In this document: in pieces, positions 1-9,329 of the stretch
Layout of the letters: every line of letters starts with the position of its first letter
Numbering within the stretch: the first letter of the stretch is position 1
From: Chromera velia
Taxonomy: Eukaryota > Sar > Chromeraceae
NCBI GenBank assembly: GCA_018398765.1
Contig: JAHBMJ010000196.1
Coordinates: forward strand, 1-30,943
Direction of reading: 5' to 3'
Length of the DNA: 30,943 nt
The notes under the pieces: model-generated
The model's input: the letters and a program-made list of their open reading frames with translations, nothing else
Databases searched by the model: none
What the model was told of the DNA's origin: nothing
Translations under genes and position numbers: made by a program

Positions 1-390
1 ACCGGAAAATCAAATGTCGTGTGGGGCGTCTCCTTCCACGTGCCTCCCTCTTCCATCACATCAACACCGCCCTCTTCCATCAACTCATCTCCATCCATCC
101 CGCCAAAATCGAATTCTCCATCAACTGCCTGTCCAGACACAACGCCTGCCTCCGTCTCAAAGCCAGGGGACACATTCCCCCATCTGGCTCTCACAGTGTT
201 CTCACCCGCCAGGCCATCGTGCGGTGAGCCACGCAACCGTATACTGTCACCTCGGCCGTTCAAAATATCATGCGGCTCAAATCCTGCCTGTCTCGTGGCG
301 ACAGCGCTCGGAACATTCATACGAGAGCCTTGGATGCTGTTCCCAAACCCCCGCCCTTCTGACTGCAGTCGCCCTCCTGCTACCACGTTG

Positions 391-450
391 GAGAGTGGCA
401 GTTAGTTGGCTAGCATAACGGAGCTCATAGGTCGTAAGTTCAAGTTCTGT
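391..450 (+). repeat. Decayed tRNA-Met-like segment, possible SINE head
   Basis: The segment has an A-box-like stretch (TGGCAGTTAGTTGG, 396-409), then CTCATAG where a CAT anticodon loop would be, then GGTCG and a B-box-like AGTTCAAGTTC (437-447). The order resembles an elongator tRNA-Met, but roughly nine bases of the 3' anticodon arm are missing and no clean acceptor stem pairs. I therefore read it as a tRNA-derived SINE head or tRNA pseudogene, not a working tRNA. The downstream sequence to about 530 could be the SINE body, but I cannot confirm it. Confidence 0.35.
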
Positions 451-806
451 CATGCAAGGTTCGTACTTCTCTCTAAAGCAATGCTCTATTGCTTTCAGAC
501 TGACTGACCTGCATAGACTTGCATTGCATGTGTATTGACTCATAGACGGCGCGACGCCATGCATGCGGCTAGGCTCGGCATGCGCGCGGCTCATTCCATT
601 CTGACACATGGAACCACTTATTGTCACTCAGACGCTCACATCGTTACGGATCCACTTAAATGCATGTCACCTCTGTATCTTTTTGTGTCCCTCTTTCTGA
701 TGTCTGTTCTGTCTCTCTGTCATTACGTTTTGTGTGAACTCACTTCTGTGGTATTTGTTGATTGAGGTTTTTGTTATGCATGCCGCGTCCCCGTATATGA
801 GGGGCA

Positions 807-811
807 GATCT
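807..811. repeat. Left target-site duplication GATCT
   Basis: GATCT abuts the first TG of the left LTR and recurs exactly after the last CA of the right LTR (4017-4021). Five base pairs is a usual length for LTR-element integration. Confidence 0.9.
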
Positions 812-1148
812 TGTTATGAACCACCCTGGTTCATACCTAACATCTGGCTTGTGTGTGCTTGTGTGCATCGCGGGTTAGCCTCGTACCTTGCGGTGCAACC
901 AGTGCACCGCCCCTGCAGTGCCTGTCAGTCGGCCCCGGATGGCAGGCATGCGGGCCTATCGCATTCATTGGCATGCAGCGACTGATCGATTGATGTGCAT
1001 CCTCACACCCAAAGAATGTGATCGTTGTCTTTGTCTAGTGATTGTGCTTGGTACTGGACTGACATTCCTCCTGACTGATGGAGTCCAACGTATATGAATC
1101 TGTCTGCGAAGCCCACTAGTCGATCATGCACCAACATGGTTCTTATCA
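812..1148 (+). repeat. 5' LTR
   Basis: A 337-bp repeat starting TGTTATGAACCA and ending TGGTTCTTATCA, so the tips form an imperfect inverted repeat as in LTRs generally. It is collinear with the right copy without gaps; nine substitutions separate them. A 69-codon ORF inside (888-1097) recurs in the other LTR and is probably incidental. Confidence 0.92.
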
Positions 1149-1163
1149 TGGTAGCAGTCCTGG
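1149..1163 (+). other. Primer-binding site
   Basis: TGGTAGCAGTCC begins immediately after the left LTR. TGG complements the CCA end of a tRNA, and TGGTAGCAG resembles the tRNA-iMet-type primer sites of many LTR elements. The tRNA itself is not in this window, so the primer identity is open. Confidence 0.6.
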
Positions 1164-1394
1164 TTATGTGGGCATGACAGAAGGACTCCATAGGAGGTAA
1201 CCTGATTGAGCAGTCAGAGTTGTGTGCCCGATTTACAGTGCAGCTGAGCCGCGTCCTGAAGGCCCGCTGTTTCTCATCGGTGCATCTTCCATTGCTTCGC
1301 TCTCGGGCACTTTCTTTTTATCTCTTGGGCACTCGGCCATTTTAATTTGATCCTCTGACTTTTTCCCGTCTCCTTTGAAATTTCCCTCAAGAAA

Positions 1395-2954
1395 ATGACT
1401 TCCGTTCTTCCTCACGTTCTGGCGTCTGTAGGAAATCTACAGCAGGCCTGTGCGTTGGTCCTGCTCTCTCCGGTGACCGTGTGTGAGGGGACGTTCTTGG
1501 ACCTCCTCCGTGCGGCCGAAGAATTTTTGAACGTCTTGCAGAAGACTTCCTTTGTGGCCCGCTCCGGTGTTAAGACAAAGACAAAACCAAAAAAGACCCG
1601 CCGGGGAAAACGGCGTTCCCGTGCCCCATCCTCTTCCACCATTGAAGACGTCTGTGCTGCAGAAGCAGTTGGGAATGTGAAGGGCAAGACTGCAGATGCA
1701 GATGGGGGTGATAAAGATGAGACTACCCTTCCCCCCTACGTTAATCCTCTGTGTTTGACATCCGCCCCCCCACACAGACTCCAGTATCCAGCTCCTGCCC
1801 AAGTTGGTGCAGAATCTCCTTCCACCGTCGTTGAGGTTGAGGTGATGCCCTCTCTTCCTTCTGTTAAACTTTCTTCCTCTGACGCTGCGTGTGAGCAGCC
1901 CCCAGCAACCGAGAACGGAGGTAGCCGTGGCTCTGCCCCTACCCCATCTCTCAGCCCTGTACGTTCCCCTGTCCGGTGTGACAGCGTGGCAGGGCAGCCA
2001 TCTCCTATGCGCCGGGAGGCGACTGAGGTGAAAGAAGAGGTGCCCTCACGCATAAAGGAGCATCCTGTCTTCCTCCCCTCCCAGCAGAGTACCCCTCTTC
2101 CCCTCTCAGGAGAATCGAAGAAAAAGAAAAAGAAGGCGCATCCTAGTGCGCGTCGTCGTGCACGTAGTCGAACATGCGTGCCAGAAGAAATCCAGCCAGA
2201 GGCAAGCATCTCTGCCTCCTCTTCCAGCCCCGATGCAAGTCACCCAAATGCAAGGGCCCCATCCGATCCTTCGCCATGCAAAGACGTCCCTCGTTGTATC
2301 CGATCTGATGACCAGCCTGAAACCGTCTCCCCTGTTGCAGTTGATGAAGATGGAGAGGGACTTCACTGTTCCACCGTCTCTGCTGCACCCGCAACCGCTT
2401 GTCAATCCAAATTGCAAGCTTCTCCCAGTCCTTCCAATCCAAATGACCAGGTGGACCCACCAGTGCCACTAGCACAGTCATCTGCAACCATGACTGAGAG
2501 TGCGTTTGTCTCCCCGTCTCCGACCGCTCAGGTGAGAGACGAGAGCCGTGCCCCCTTCCCAGCTACCCAACAGATTATGCCTGAGCCTACCAGTAGCACA
2601 GCGTTGCCTCCCTCTTCTCTTACCACGTGCATTCCAAAATGGCAGAAGAAAGCAGAAAAGCAACAAGCTTGCAAGGCGCAGAAGAAAGGGGGTGTAGACA
2701 AACTACACTGGTGGCAATTCCGAAGTGACCCCACCGGTTGTGCCACCCCTGCATCTCCGACAGAGGATGTTCCCAAGCAACATGAAGAAACAACAGAGAC
2801 CCCAAATGCCCCTCTACCTCAACCTGGGGGTCCCCCAATCCAAGAGTCAGACGACCAGTACTGGGGAACCTTTCGAGATTCCTGGCAGACGGCGTTGAGC
2901 CAAAGAGGGGGGAGGAGCATCAATCGAGAGGTGTTGCGGTATCTCCGTCGATAA
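1395..2954 (+). CDS. Retroelement-borne 519-aa basic, disordered protein of unknown function
   Basis: A single uninterrupted ORF fills the centre of the LTR element. The N-terminal 55 or so residues look folded (hydrophobic and helical, with LLRAAEEFLNVL). A basic patch KTKTKPKKTRRGKRRSR follows at about 60-76, and a second (SKKKKKKAHPSARRRARSRT) near 240-260; both could bind nucleic acid or act as nuclear signals. The middle is Ser/Pro/Thr-rich and probably disordered. The last 100 residues regain order, with aromatic motifs (LHWWQF, DQYWGTFRDSW) and a basic end (REVLRYLRR). There is no CCHC knuckle, protease DTG, or reverse-transcriptase or integrase motif. It could be a divergent Gag-like protein or a captured host gene. 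The start is the first ATG after a 246-bp leader. Confidence 0.65.
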   Translation: MTSVLPHVLASVGNLQQACALVLLSPVTVCEGTFLDLLRAAEEFLNVLQKTSFVARSGVKTKTKPKKTRRGKRRSRAPSSSTIEDVCAAEAVGNVKGKTADADGGDKDETTLPPYVNPLCLTSAPPHRLQYPAPAQVGAESPSTVVEVEVMPSLPSVKLSSSDAACEQPPATENGGSRGSAPTPSLSPVRSPVRCDSVAGQPSPMRREATEVKEEVPSRIKEHPVFLPSQQSTPLPLSGESKKKKKKAHPSARRRARSRTCVPEEIQPEASISASSSSPDASHPNARAPSDPSPCKDVPRCIRSDDQPETVSPVAVDEDGEGLHCSTVSAAPATACQSKLQASPSPSNPNDQVDPPVPLAQSSATMTESAFVSPSPTAQVRDESRAPFPATQQIMPEPTSSTALPPSSLTTCIPKWQKKAEKQQACKAQKKGGVDKLHWWQFRSDPTGCATPASPTEDVPKQHEETTETPNAPLPQPGGPPIQESDDQYWGTFRDSWQTALSQRGGRSINREVLRYLRR

Positions 2955-3679
2955 GTCAGAAGCGTGAAAACTTTTTGTCTTCTTTTGTTTGTTTTATCAT
3001 TCTGTTGACAAGCCGATTTGCTAGCCGATTTCTTTTCGTTTTTCTTTTCGAGCATCTGATTCTACGGGTCTGCCTGCGTTCAGTACATTGAGTGTAACCT
3101 TTACTGTGTGGCAGTCTGTGTCTCCAGTGCTACCCACAGTGCGGACCTCTTTTCCAATGGCATATTCCTCCTCTGTCTCTGCAATAAGCGATTTCCTCTT
3201 GTATCGGCATGCGTTTCACATGTACCCACCTTGCTTTTTGTCTGGTGTTGTTATCATGTCTTTAGAGAAAGAGAAAGAGAACACCTGGTCTAAAGTTTAA
3301 GAGAAAAGAAAGTCAGAAAAACGTCTTGCTCCTCATTTGTCCTCTGTATCTTCTTTAGAGCCTCGCCATTGTGTGACTATTTCCTTTTGCGTTTGCCCTC
3401 ATCCTTTCCTCCTATCGCTAGCCACTCCGTCTCTCCTTCTCATCGTTTGGTCTGATTACACTGCGAGAGACCTTCGCTGGTCCCCAGTCTGTTTGACTCA
3501 AGCGTTTTCCTCCATTTCCTTTCCCTTCGTTTCGGACGTTTCTTTTTCATCAGTCAATCTCTTTCGTCATTCGTATTTACAACACAGCCGTCCGTGATAA
3601 AAAAAAAAAAATGAAAGAAAGAAAGAAAAAGAAAAGGGAAAAGAAAGAAAGAATTTCAAAGAAAAAGAAAAGGGATGTA
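2955..3679 (+). other. Element 3' untranslated region with polypurine tract
   Basis: About 0.7 kb of non-coding sequence lies between the ORF stop and the right LTR. Its last 80 bases are almost wholly A/G (runs of GAAA, then AAAAGGGATGTA just before the LTR), the expected polypurine tract for plus-strand priming. The first part is pyrimidine-rich and has only small ORFs. Confidence 0.65.
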
Positions 3680-4016
3680 TGTTATGAACCACCCTGGTTC
3701 ATACCTAACATCTGGCTTGTGTGTGCTTGTGTGCGTCGCGGGTTAGCCTCGTACCTTGCGGTGTAACCAGTGCACCACCCCTGCAGTGTCTGTCAGTCGG
3801 CCCCGGATGGCAGGCATGCGGGCCTATCGCATTCATTGGCATGCAGCGACTGATCGATTGATGTGCATCCTCACACCCAAAGAATGTGATCGTTGTCTTT
3901 GTCTAGTGATTGTGCTTGGTACTGGATTGACATTTCTCCTGACTGATGGAGTCCAACGTACATGAATCTGTCCGCTAAGCCCACTAGTCGATCATGCACC
4001 AACATGGTTCTTATCA
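3680..4016 (+). repeat. 3' LTR
   Basis: Second copy of the 337-bp LTR. It starts TGTTATGAACC after the polypurine tract, ends TTCTTATCA, and is followed directly by the right GATCT duplication. Confidence 0.92.
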
Positions 4017-4021
4017 GATCT
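4017..4021. repeat. Right target-site duplication GATCT
   Basis: Exact copy of 807-811, directly after the terminal CA of the 3' LTR. Confidence 0.9.
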
Positions 4022-4591
4022 AGCCTAGTCTGTCAAAAAGTTCCGGTTCGTCCCGTCTGTTCTGAATCTAGGAACACTGCTCATTGATCACTTTTACTGC
4101 GGTTTATTTCTCAAGCGGCGGTAGAGTGGGACTCGGAAAACAACGAAAAGAGGGGAGAGGCAGGGCAAAAACTTTTTAAAAGTTTGTCCCCTTGACAAAG
4201 GCTACCCTTTGACGGTGGAAAACAACTTCAAAGAGACCCTCCTCATTAATTTGCCCCTTATTTTCTCAACCTTCTTTTCTTCCTTTCCTCTTATGCGCTT
4301 GCCCCCTTTTTTTTTGTATACAAAGAATCAATTACCAAAGGATCGCTTAGTTTGCGCCCTCCGAGTCGAAAAACCCGGAGAACGCTGCGACCTCCCTACC
4401 GAGAAGGCACTCAGGCTGGAAGGGCCCTCTGGGGTATTTCTTTTTCCATATATTCATGCATGCATTGCAAACTGCATGAGCGCTCTGCATACGCGCGCGG
4501 TGCTTACTGCCTGACATCGCCTTGCACTTTCTTTATCGCTCGGCGTGCGCGCATGAATTCTTTCTAGTCCCCAACAATAGTGTGTCTACTT
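4022..4591. other. Spacer between two mobile elements
   Basis: No supported gene. A short palindrome (AAACTTTTTAAAAGTTT, about 4168-4184) lies in it. ORFs of 71 and 101 codons have no recognisable features. Confidence 0.5.
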
Positions 4592-5015
4592 ACCTTACAA
4601 AAATGAGTGAATTTACAAATGGATTTAAGTGAATTTAGATGAATTTAGTAGTTCAATTTACGTGAATTTAAGCCGTGAATTTAGATGAATTTAGGTGAAT
4701 TTAAGTAAATTAATTTACAAGTGAATTTTGAGTATAAATTCACTAATGATTATAGATAGTAATAAATTTAGTTTTAAATTCATTATAAAATGAATTTAAG
4801 TGAATTTACATTAATTAATTTCTATGTAAAAAGCTCTAAATTCATTTTAAAATGAATTTAGAAATCTAAATTCACAGTGAATTTAACCTCAAGATTCACT
4901 TATAAATTAATTTACTTAAATTCACCTAAATTCATTTAAATTCATGGCTTAAATTCACGTAAATTCATCTAAATTCACTTAAATCCATTTGTAAATTCAC
5001 TCATTTTTGCAGGGT
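4592..5015. mobile_element. AT-rich palindromic MITE-like element (about 424 bp)
   Basis: Two long inverted arms, 4592-4732 and 4888-5015, read nearly identically when one is reverse-complemented, apart from an 11-bp indel and scattered changes. The tips are ACCTTACAAAAATGAG and its complement ending in GCAGGGT. The flanks repeat ACTT (or TACTT) on both sides, a plausible 4-5-bp target duplication. The arms are built from the subrepeat GTGAATTTA. The centre also contains short palindromes. There is no coding capacity, so this is a foldback or MITE-type element depending on an external transposase. Composition differs sharply from the GC-balanced surroundings. Confidence 0.8.
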
Positions 5016-5800
5016 ACTTAGCAACTTACATCATAAAAAAACATATAATTGTTTCAGGAATTAATTAATCACGTAGTAGTAATAGTAGTACTTATATTAA
5101 ACATTAATTCCTGGGCCGAATCCTGGATTAATTCTCAGACATAGTATAATACATTGTCAGAATACATTAATTTGAAAGATATGGGTCACCATTTTACTAA
5201 CCAGATGCTAGACCATGCAGATGCTTGCATAAAACACTCACACAATTTACAGAATCACTCATTACATGGATGTTTCAGCTTGTGTTTGCCTCTAACTGAT
5301 GTAAAAAACGGTCAAAAGATGAAGTCGTTCATCCGATGTTTAAGTGTGTTTCGTCTCCCAGACAGCTAGGCCAGTATAAGAAAGAAAAAACTTGGAAGGA
5401 TCCGGGCAAGGAACCGATTGCTTGCCTCTTTGCATGCTTGGCCTTCTCGGCCCCTTTGATTCTTTTCTCTCTCTTCTTGCAGCACATGATTTGTCTGCGC
5501 GTTGTCTGTCGCCACACTCCCTGCTGCACGGACTGGTCGTCTTTTCGAAGGGTCCAGGCGGCACCAGTCCGATTTTGTCTGACCATCGGGCTCCAAAGCC
5601 GAACATATTAACTAACTGTCCAATACTCTCTTGCGTGTGTAGGCAGGAATCAGGTGCTTCGCTTGGCTTTTCAGCAGTTGTGCACAGGCTCAAAGAGGCA
5701 AAGAAGTTGAGCAGGGAGACATCAATGCTCTCCACACGCACACCATGGAATTTTGTGTCGTTTGTCCAGGCAGAACGCTAGATCAACGCACAATGAGACA
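5016..5800. other. Spacer, partly AT-rich, no supported gene
   Basis: An 11-bp inverted repeat (CAGGAATTAAT at 5056, ATTAATTCCTG at 5103) lies next to the MITE. Beyond that are overlapping ORFs on both strands. A stretch at 5465-5481 resembles a plus-strand splice acceptor (pyrimidines ending TTCTTGCAG), followed by an open frame to 5781, but I find no partner exon. Confidence 0.4.
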
Positions 5801-5968
5801 GACAGACGGACAGAAAGATGGATTCGAAGAAAGACGGAAAGCAGACAAGCAGAAAGGCAGGAGAAAAGATAGCAGGGCAAGAAGACAGAAGTTCGAACAA
5901 AAAGAGAATGCACACACGCCCACACACAAAGACCACACACCCACACTCAAATTCGGAAGACATGAAGG

Positions 5969-6123
5969 TGCACGAGGGCGCCCCATCAGGGACAATCAAG
6001 CAAGTATGTGCAAACTTTTGCCTTCAGGATCTAGAGCATTCCCTCGCGGGCAGGCCCAACAAGCAGAAGCGCACACACAAAGGACATGAAAGAAGATGCA
6101 CGAGGGCGCCCCATCAGGGACAA
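5969..6123. repeat. Pair of 27-bp direct repeats
   Basis: TGCACGAGGGCGCCCCATCA and the next seven bases occur identically at 5969-5995 and 6097-6123, 128 bp apart. Similarity extends upstream (ACATGAA plus a 3-bp indel). It looks like a local segmental duplication in non-coding DNA. Confidence 0.75.
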
Positions 6124-6538
6124 CATGAGTCATGAGTATGTTTCCTTTCCTTTCACGCAGTTTTTTGCCGTTTCCTTTTTCCCCTTTCCCTTCCCGCCTG
6201 TCTGGAAACAAACAGTCACTTGCTCATTCATTCAGACACAGCCACCCATACAACCGGACGGAGACCAAAAAATGCCCCCAGATGTACACTGATGGACAGA
6301 CACGAGTGAGCGAGTTGCCTTCTCCAACCAACTACGGGCAGCCCTTCAGTGAGTCCCCACCCTCATGACAGGAGGAGACAGAGAGAGAGAGAGAGTTCAT
6401 CGCTAGAGTTGAAGAGTGAGTTACTCTTCCGTTCTTCCCTCTTCTATTCTCTTCGCTTCTCTCTGGGAGTGAGGGAGGGAGACGAAAGAGATGTGAAGAT
6501 GAAGGGGCCGGCTCAAAAGAGAGAGGGAAGAGGGCCGA

Positions 6539-6580
<42 letters not shown>

Positions 6581-9329
6581 TCAGACAAAGAAAGAAAGAA
6601 AGAAAGAAAAGAAAGAAAGAAAGAAAAGAAAAGAAAAGAAAAGAAAAGAAAGAAAGAAAGAAAAGTGAATGGAAACGTAAGGTAGGGCAAAGGGGGAAGC
6701 AGAGGGGAGGGGGGGGGGAGAAAAAGAGAGACAGACAGAGCCATACAACCAACAGCGGATCGTCCAGACAGACCTCTCATGCACCCCCACCCACCCACCC
6801 ACCCTTGCAGACAGACAGAGCGGTTTGGCTCTTCTCCCTTCCCCTCCCAAAAAACAGGCAGGCAGAAAATAAAATCGATACACCTCCACCCGGACTCCTC
6901 AACGAACCACGCTGACTCTACTCATGCATACACTCACTCACTCACTCACTCAATCCCACCCCCAGTTGCCATTAATTCTGCCTCCATCAAGGCCGAGTCG
7001 GACGAACGACTTCCTTCCGTCTCATCAAAGTCAAAGACAGCATGCCAAAGAACATCAGGGCGGGTACCACGAAAACCTTAAAAGAAAGAGTCGACTGAAA
7101 GCAAAGCACGCTTGACAGCTGTCTCACGAACGTTTCGGGACAGATAAACAGACGGCGCGCCTGCAGACCGGCCAGCCAGGTTTGTTTTTTGGGTGGGTAT
7201 CCTTTGACCGACCCAGAGAGGCAGTCAGTCGAGGCAGTCGGGCGGGGAGTCAATCAGGCCTCTCTCTCTCTCTCTCTCTCAGGCAGTCTCTCTCTCCCCC
7301 TCCCATCTCAAAAGTGCCCTCCCTCCCTGCCACATACTCACTCCTGATCCTATTCCTTCCTTATCATGCCCCCTCACCCCCCCCCCTTCCGTTTGTGCTG
7401 AAGCCTTCACGGTACGCGCCTTCGCCCTCGTTTGGGTCTGTCTGCCACTTTCTCTCTCTGACCCCTCACACAGACAGACAGAAGAGAGGCATGCTGCTGC
7501 GCTCGAGATGAACGTCTGGCAATGCGCAGGCAGACAAGACATACGGCAGCAGGCCTTTTCACTGTACCACTACCTCTACCTCTGTTCGGAGAAACAAATT
7601 GGTCACATGAGACAGAGAAGGAGACAATAAAGAGGGACGAAAGAAGGAAGCATCTTCCGTCATTCCTTGTAGCCTTCCAATGTAATCACGCGTATGAAAA
7701 GGAAGAGCTCTCTCTCTCTCTTCTTCCCTGTGGGAAGCAAGACAAGGAACGCGAAATGATTCTTAAATCGCCTGTTGTGCCGTACTCATTCCCTTTGCTC
7801 TCCCTGCTGACTCCCTTCAAGCCCCTGCAGGCAGAAGCAGCTTCATGCATCACCCATCTTTCCTTCCATTCAATTCCATGTCTCCTCTCCCACAACGATC
7901 CCTCCGCAGCAAAGAAGGAAGGAGGATGGATGGTGAAGAACGACGGGCAGGACGGGCAGGAAGGATAGAAGAAGGGAGGGAGGCAGGGGAGAGGGACAGC
8001 GACGCAATGAGCCCCGAAAGGAAGAAAAATCAATGACATCATTGTGCTTCTGAAGCAAAGCAGACGTTCTCCTGCCGCTGCCTCCTGCCTACCGCTTTGG
8101 TGGACGGTCGAGTTGGCAGACACACCAGCCAGCAAGCACACAGGCAGACAAGACACGATGATGAGACGTCCCGACGGACAGACAGCTTCCTTCAAGTCCG
8201 CTTGCTTGTACGTTTGTCGTGAATTTTCTTTCTGCAGGGCCCTCACCAGGTGGCGCATGCATGGGGAGATGAAAGCTCCTGCAGGCACTAGGCGATTGTC
8301 GTGCACTGCAGGGTCCGTCCGTCCGGCCTACAAGATCATCAAAGCAAAAGATGACAGGCAGGCAGGCAGGAAGGATGGGAGGCCACGGGACGGGACCCAG
8401 ATTTCCCCCAAAGAAAAGAAGAGAAGGGGGAAGAGAGGGGAAAAGTCATTGTGAAGTTAAAGATCGCAGTTCCCCCCCTGGGGGTTTCAGACAGAGCCTG
8501 CCGACCTGTCTTCGCGCCTTCATTTTGTTTGGGGGGGCGGAATCATCTAGCCTCAGTTTCGGTCTTCTCTTCTTAGCCAAATGAATGCACGACTCACTTT
8601 CTCCATCTCTTTTCTTCTCTTCTCTTCTCTGTTTAAAAAAAACAAGGGGTCATGCATTGACCGAGCTAGAACGTTCACACGGCCTCTCTATCGGTCTGTG
8701 AGGGACGAAAAAGGTTCCGCTTGGACGGAATGCAGCTTCAAGCATAGACGAAGGGTAGGGATAGGGAGGGCATGAATATACAATAAATTTCTTCAAGGAA
8801 GCAAAGAAGGAGACATGAATGCCGCCGGAAAAGAACAGAAGAAAGTTGAAGAAGAGAAACGCCGCCCCAGCAAAGCCACTGGCGGACAGCTATACGGTAG
8901 AAACGAAGAACGCAACGAAGCATACAGAGAGATACGCACTTACCCCCTCACTGCCTCTCTGCCTTCACTCCCCCTTTCCACCCGCTCCCGCGCATCTTCC
9001 AGCAGATCATTGTTTCCAAATGAGTTCCCCTTGCTCTACCCAACCCACCCCGCCCCAGACACACACACACACACACACACACACGCTCACTTACTACTCA
9101 CACGCAGTACCGACAGACCCACGCTGTACTGCATGCATAGCATTCATTTTCTTAGCGTGAATACACCAAGACGATTTCCTGTCCTTCCCTCCTTCCTTCC
9201 CATCTCCCGACGAGGTCAGGCAGGCATGCAGGCAAGAGAGAGAGAGAGAGGGAGAGAGAGAGAAGATGAAGGAAACGGGAATGGATGAGATGAGAGCGTT
9301 GCCGTCTCCGCGCATCTCGACGAGAGAGA
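6124..9329. other. Microsatellite-rich non-coding stretch downstream of the ataxin-2 gene
   Basis: It holds (GA)n at 6542-6577, (GAAA)n at about 6587-6664, (CT)n near 7261-7282, (AC)n near 9060-9083 and (GA)n near 9236-9262. Open frames up to 206 codons exist on both strands (for example 7686-8306 minus), but they are of simple composition and show no domain or phase-matched junctions. Part of it is presumably the ataxin-2 3' UTR; I could not find a clear polyadenylation signal. Confidence 0.5.

Larger units (their letters stand above)
1..811. other. Left flank without a supported gene
   Basis: Several overlapping ORFs of 60-134 codons occur on both strands, but none shows a recognisable domain or convincing splice context. 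Apart from the tRNA-like segment at 391-450 I see no feature here. The last five bases (GATCT, 807-811) are the left target-site duplication of the neighbouring LTR element. Confidence 0.5.
812..4016 (+). mobile_element. Complete non-autonomous LTR retroelement (3,205 bp)
   Basis: Two 337-bp direct repeats (812-1148 and 3680-4016) begin with TG and end with CA. They differ at nine positions by eye, about 97% identity, which suggests a fairly recent insertion. The element is bounded by a perfect 5-bp duplication GATCT at 807-811 and 4017-4021. A TGG-starting primer-binding site follows the left LTR directly, and a polypurine stretch precedes the right LTR. The internal region of about 2.5 kb holds one 519-codon ORF and has no room for reverse transcriptase, RNase H or integrase, so it must be mobilised in trans. 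Class: LARD-like or TR-GAG-like. The boundaries are seen directly; mobilisation by an autonomous partner is inferred. Confidence 0.92.

Noticed and set aside
391-450. Functional tRNA-Met gene
   Set aside because: Anticodon arm incomplete and no pairing acceptor stem.
888-1097. 69-codon ORF repeated in both LTRs (888-1097, 3756-3965)
   Set aside because: Duplicated only because the LTRs are duplicates; LTRs rarely encode protein and no motif supports it.
5392-5781. Plus-strand ORF following a good acceptor-like TTCTTGCAG
   Set aside because: No upstream exon with fitting phase and no recognisable protein features; too weak to call.
7686-8306. 206-codon minus-strand ORF
   Set aside because: No domain, Cys/Pro/Ser-rich composition typical of pyrimidine-rich DNA, no phase-matched neighbours.
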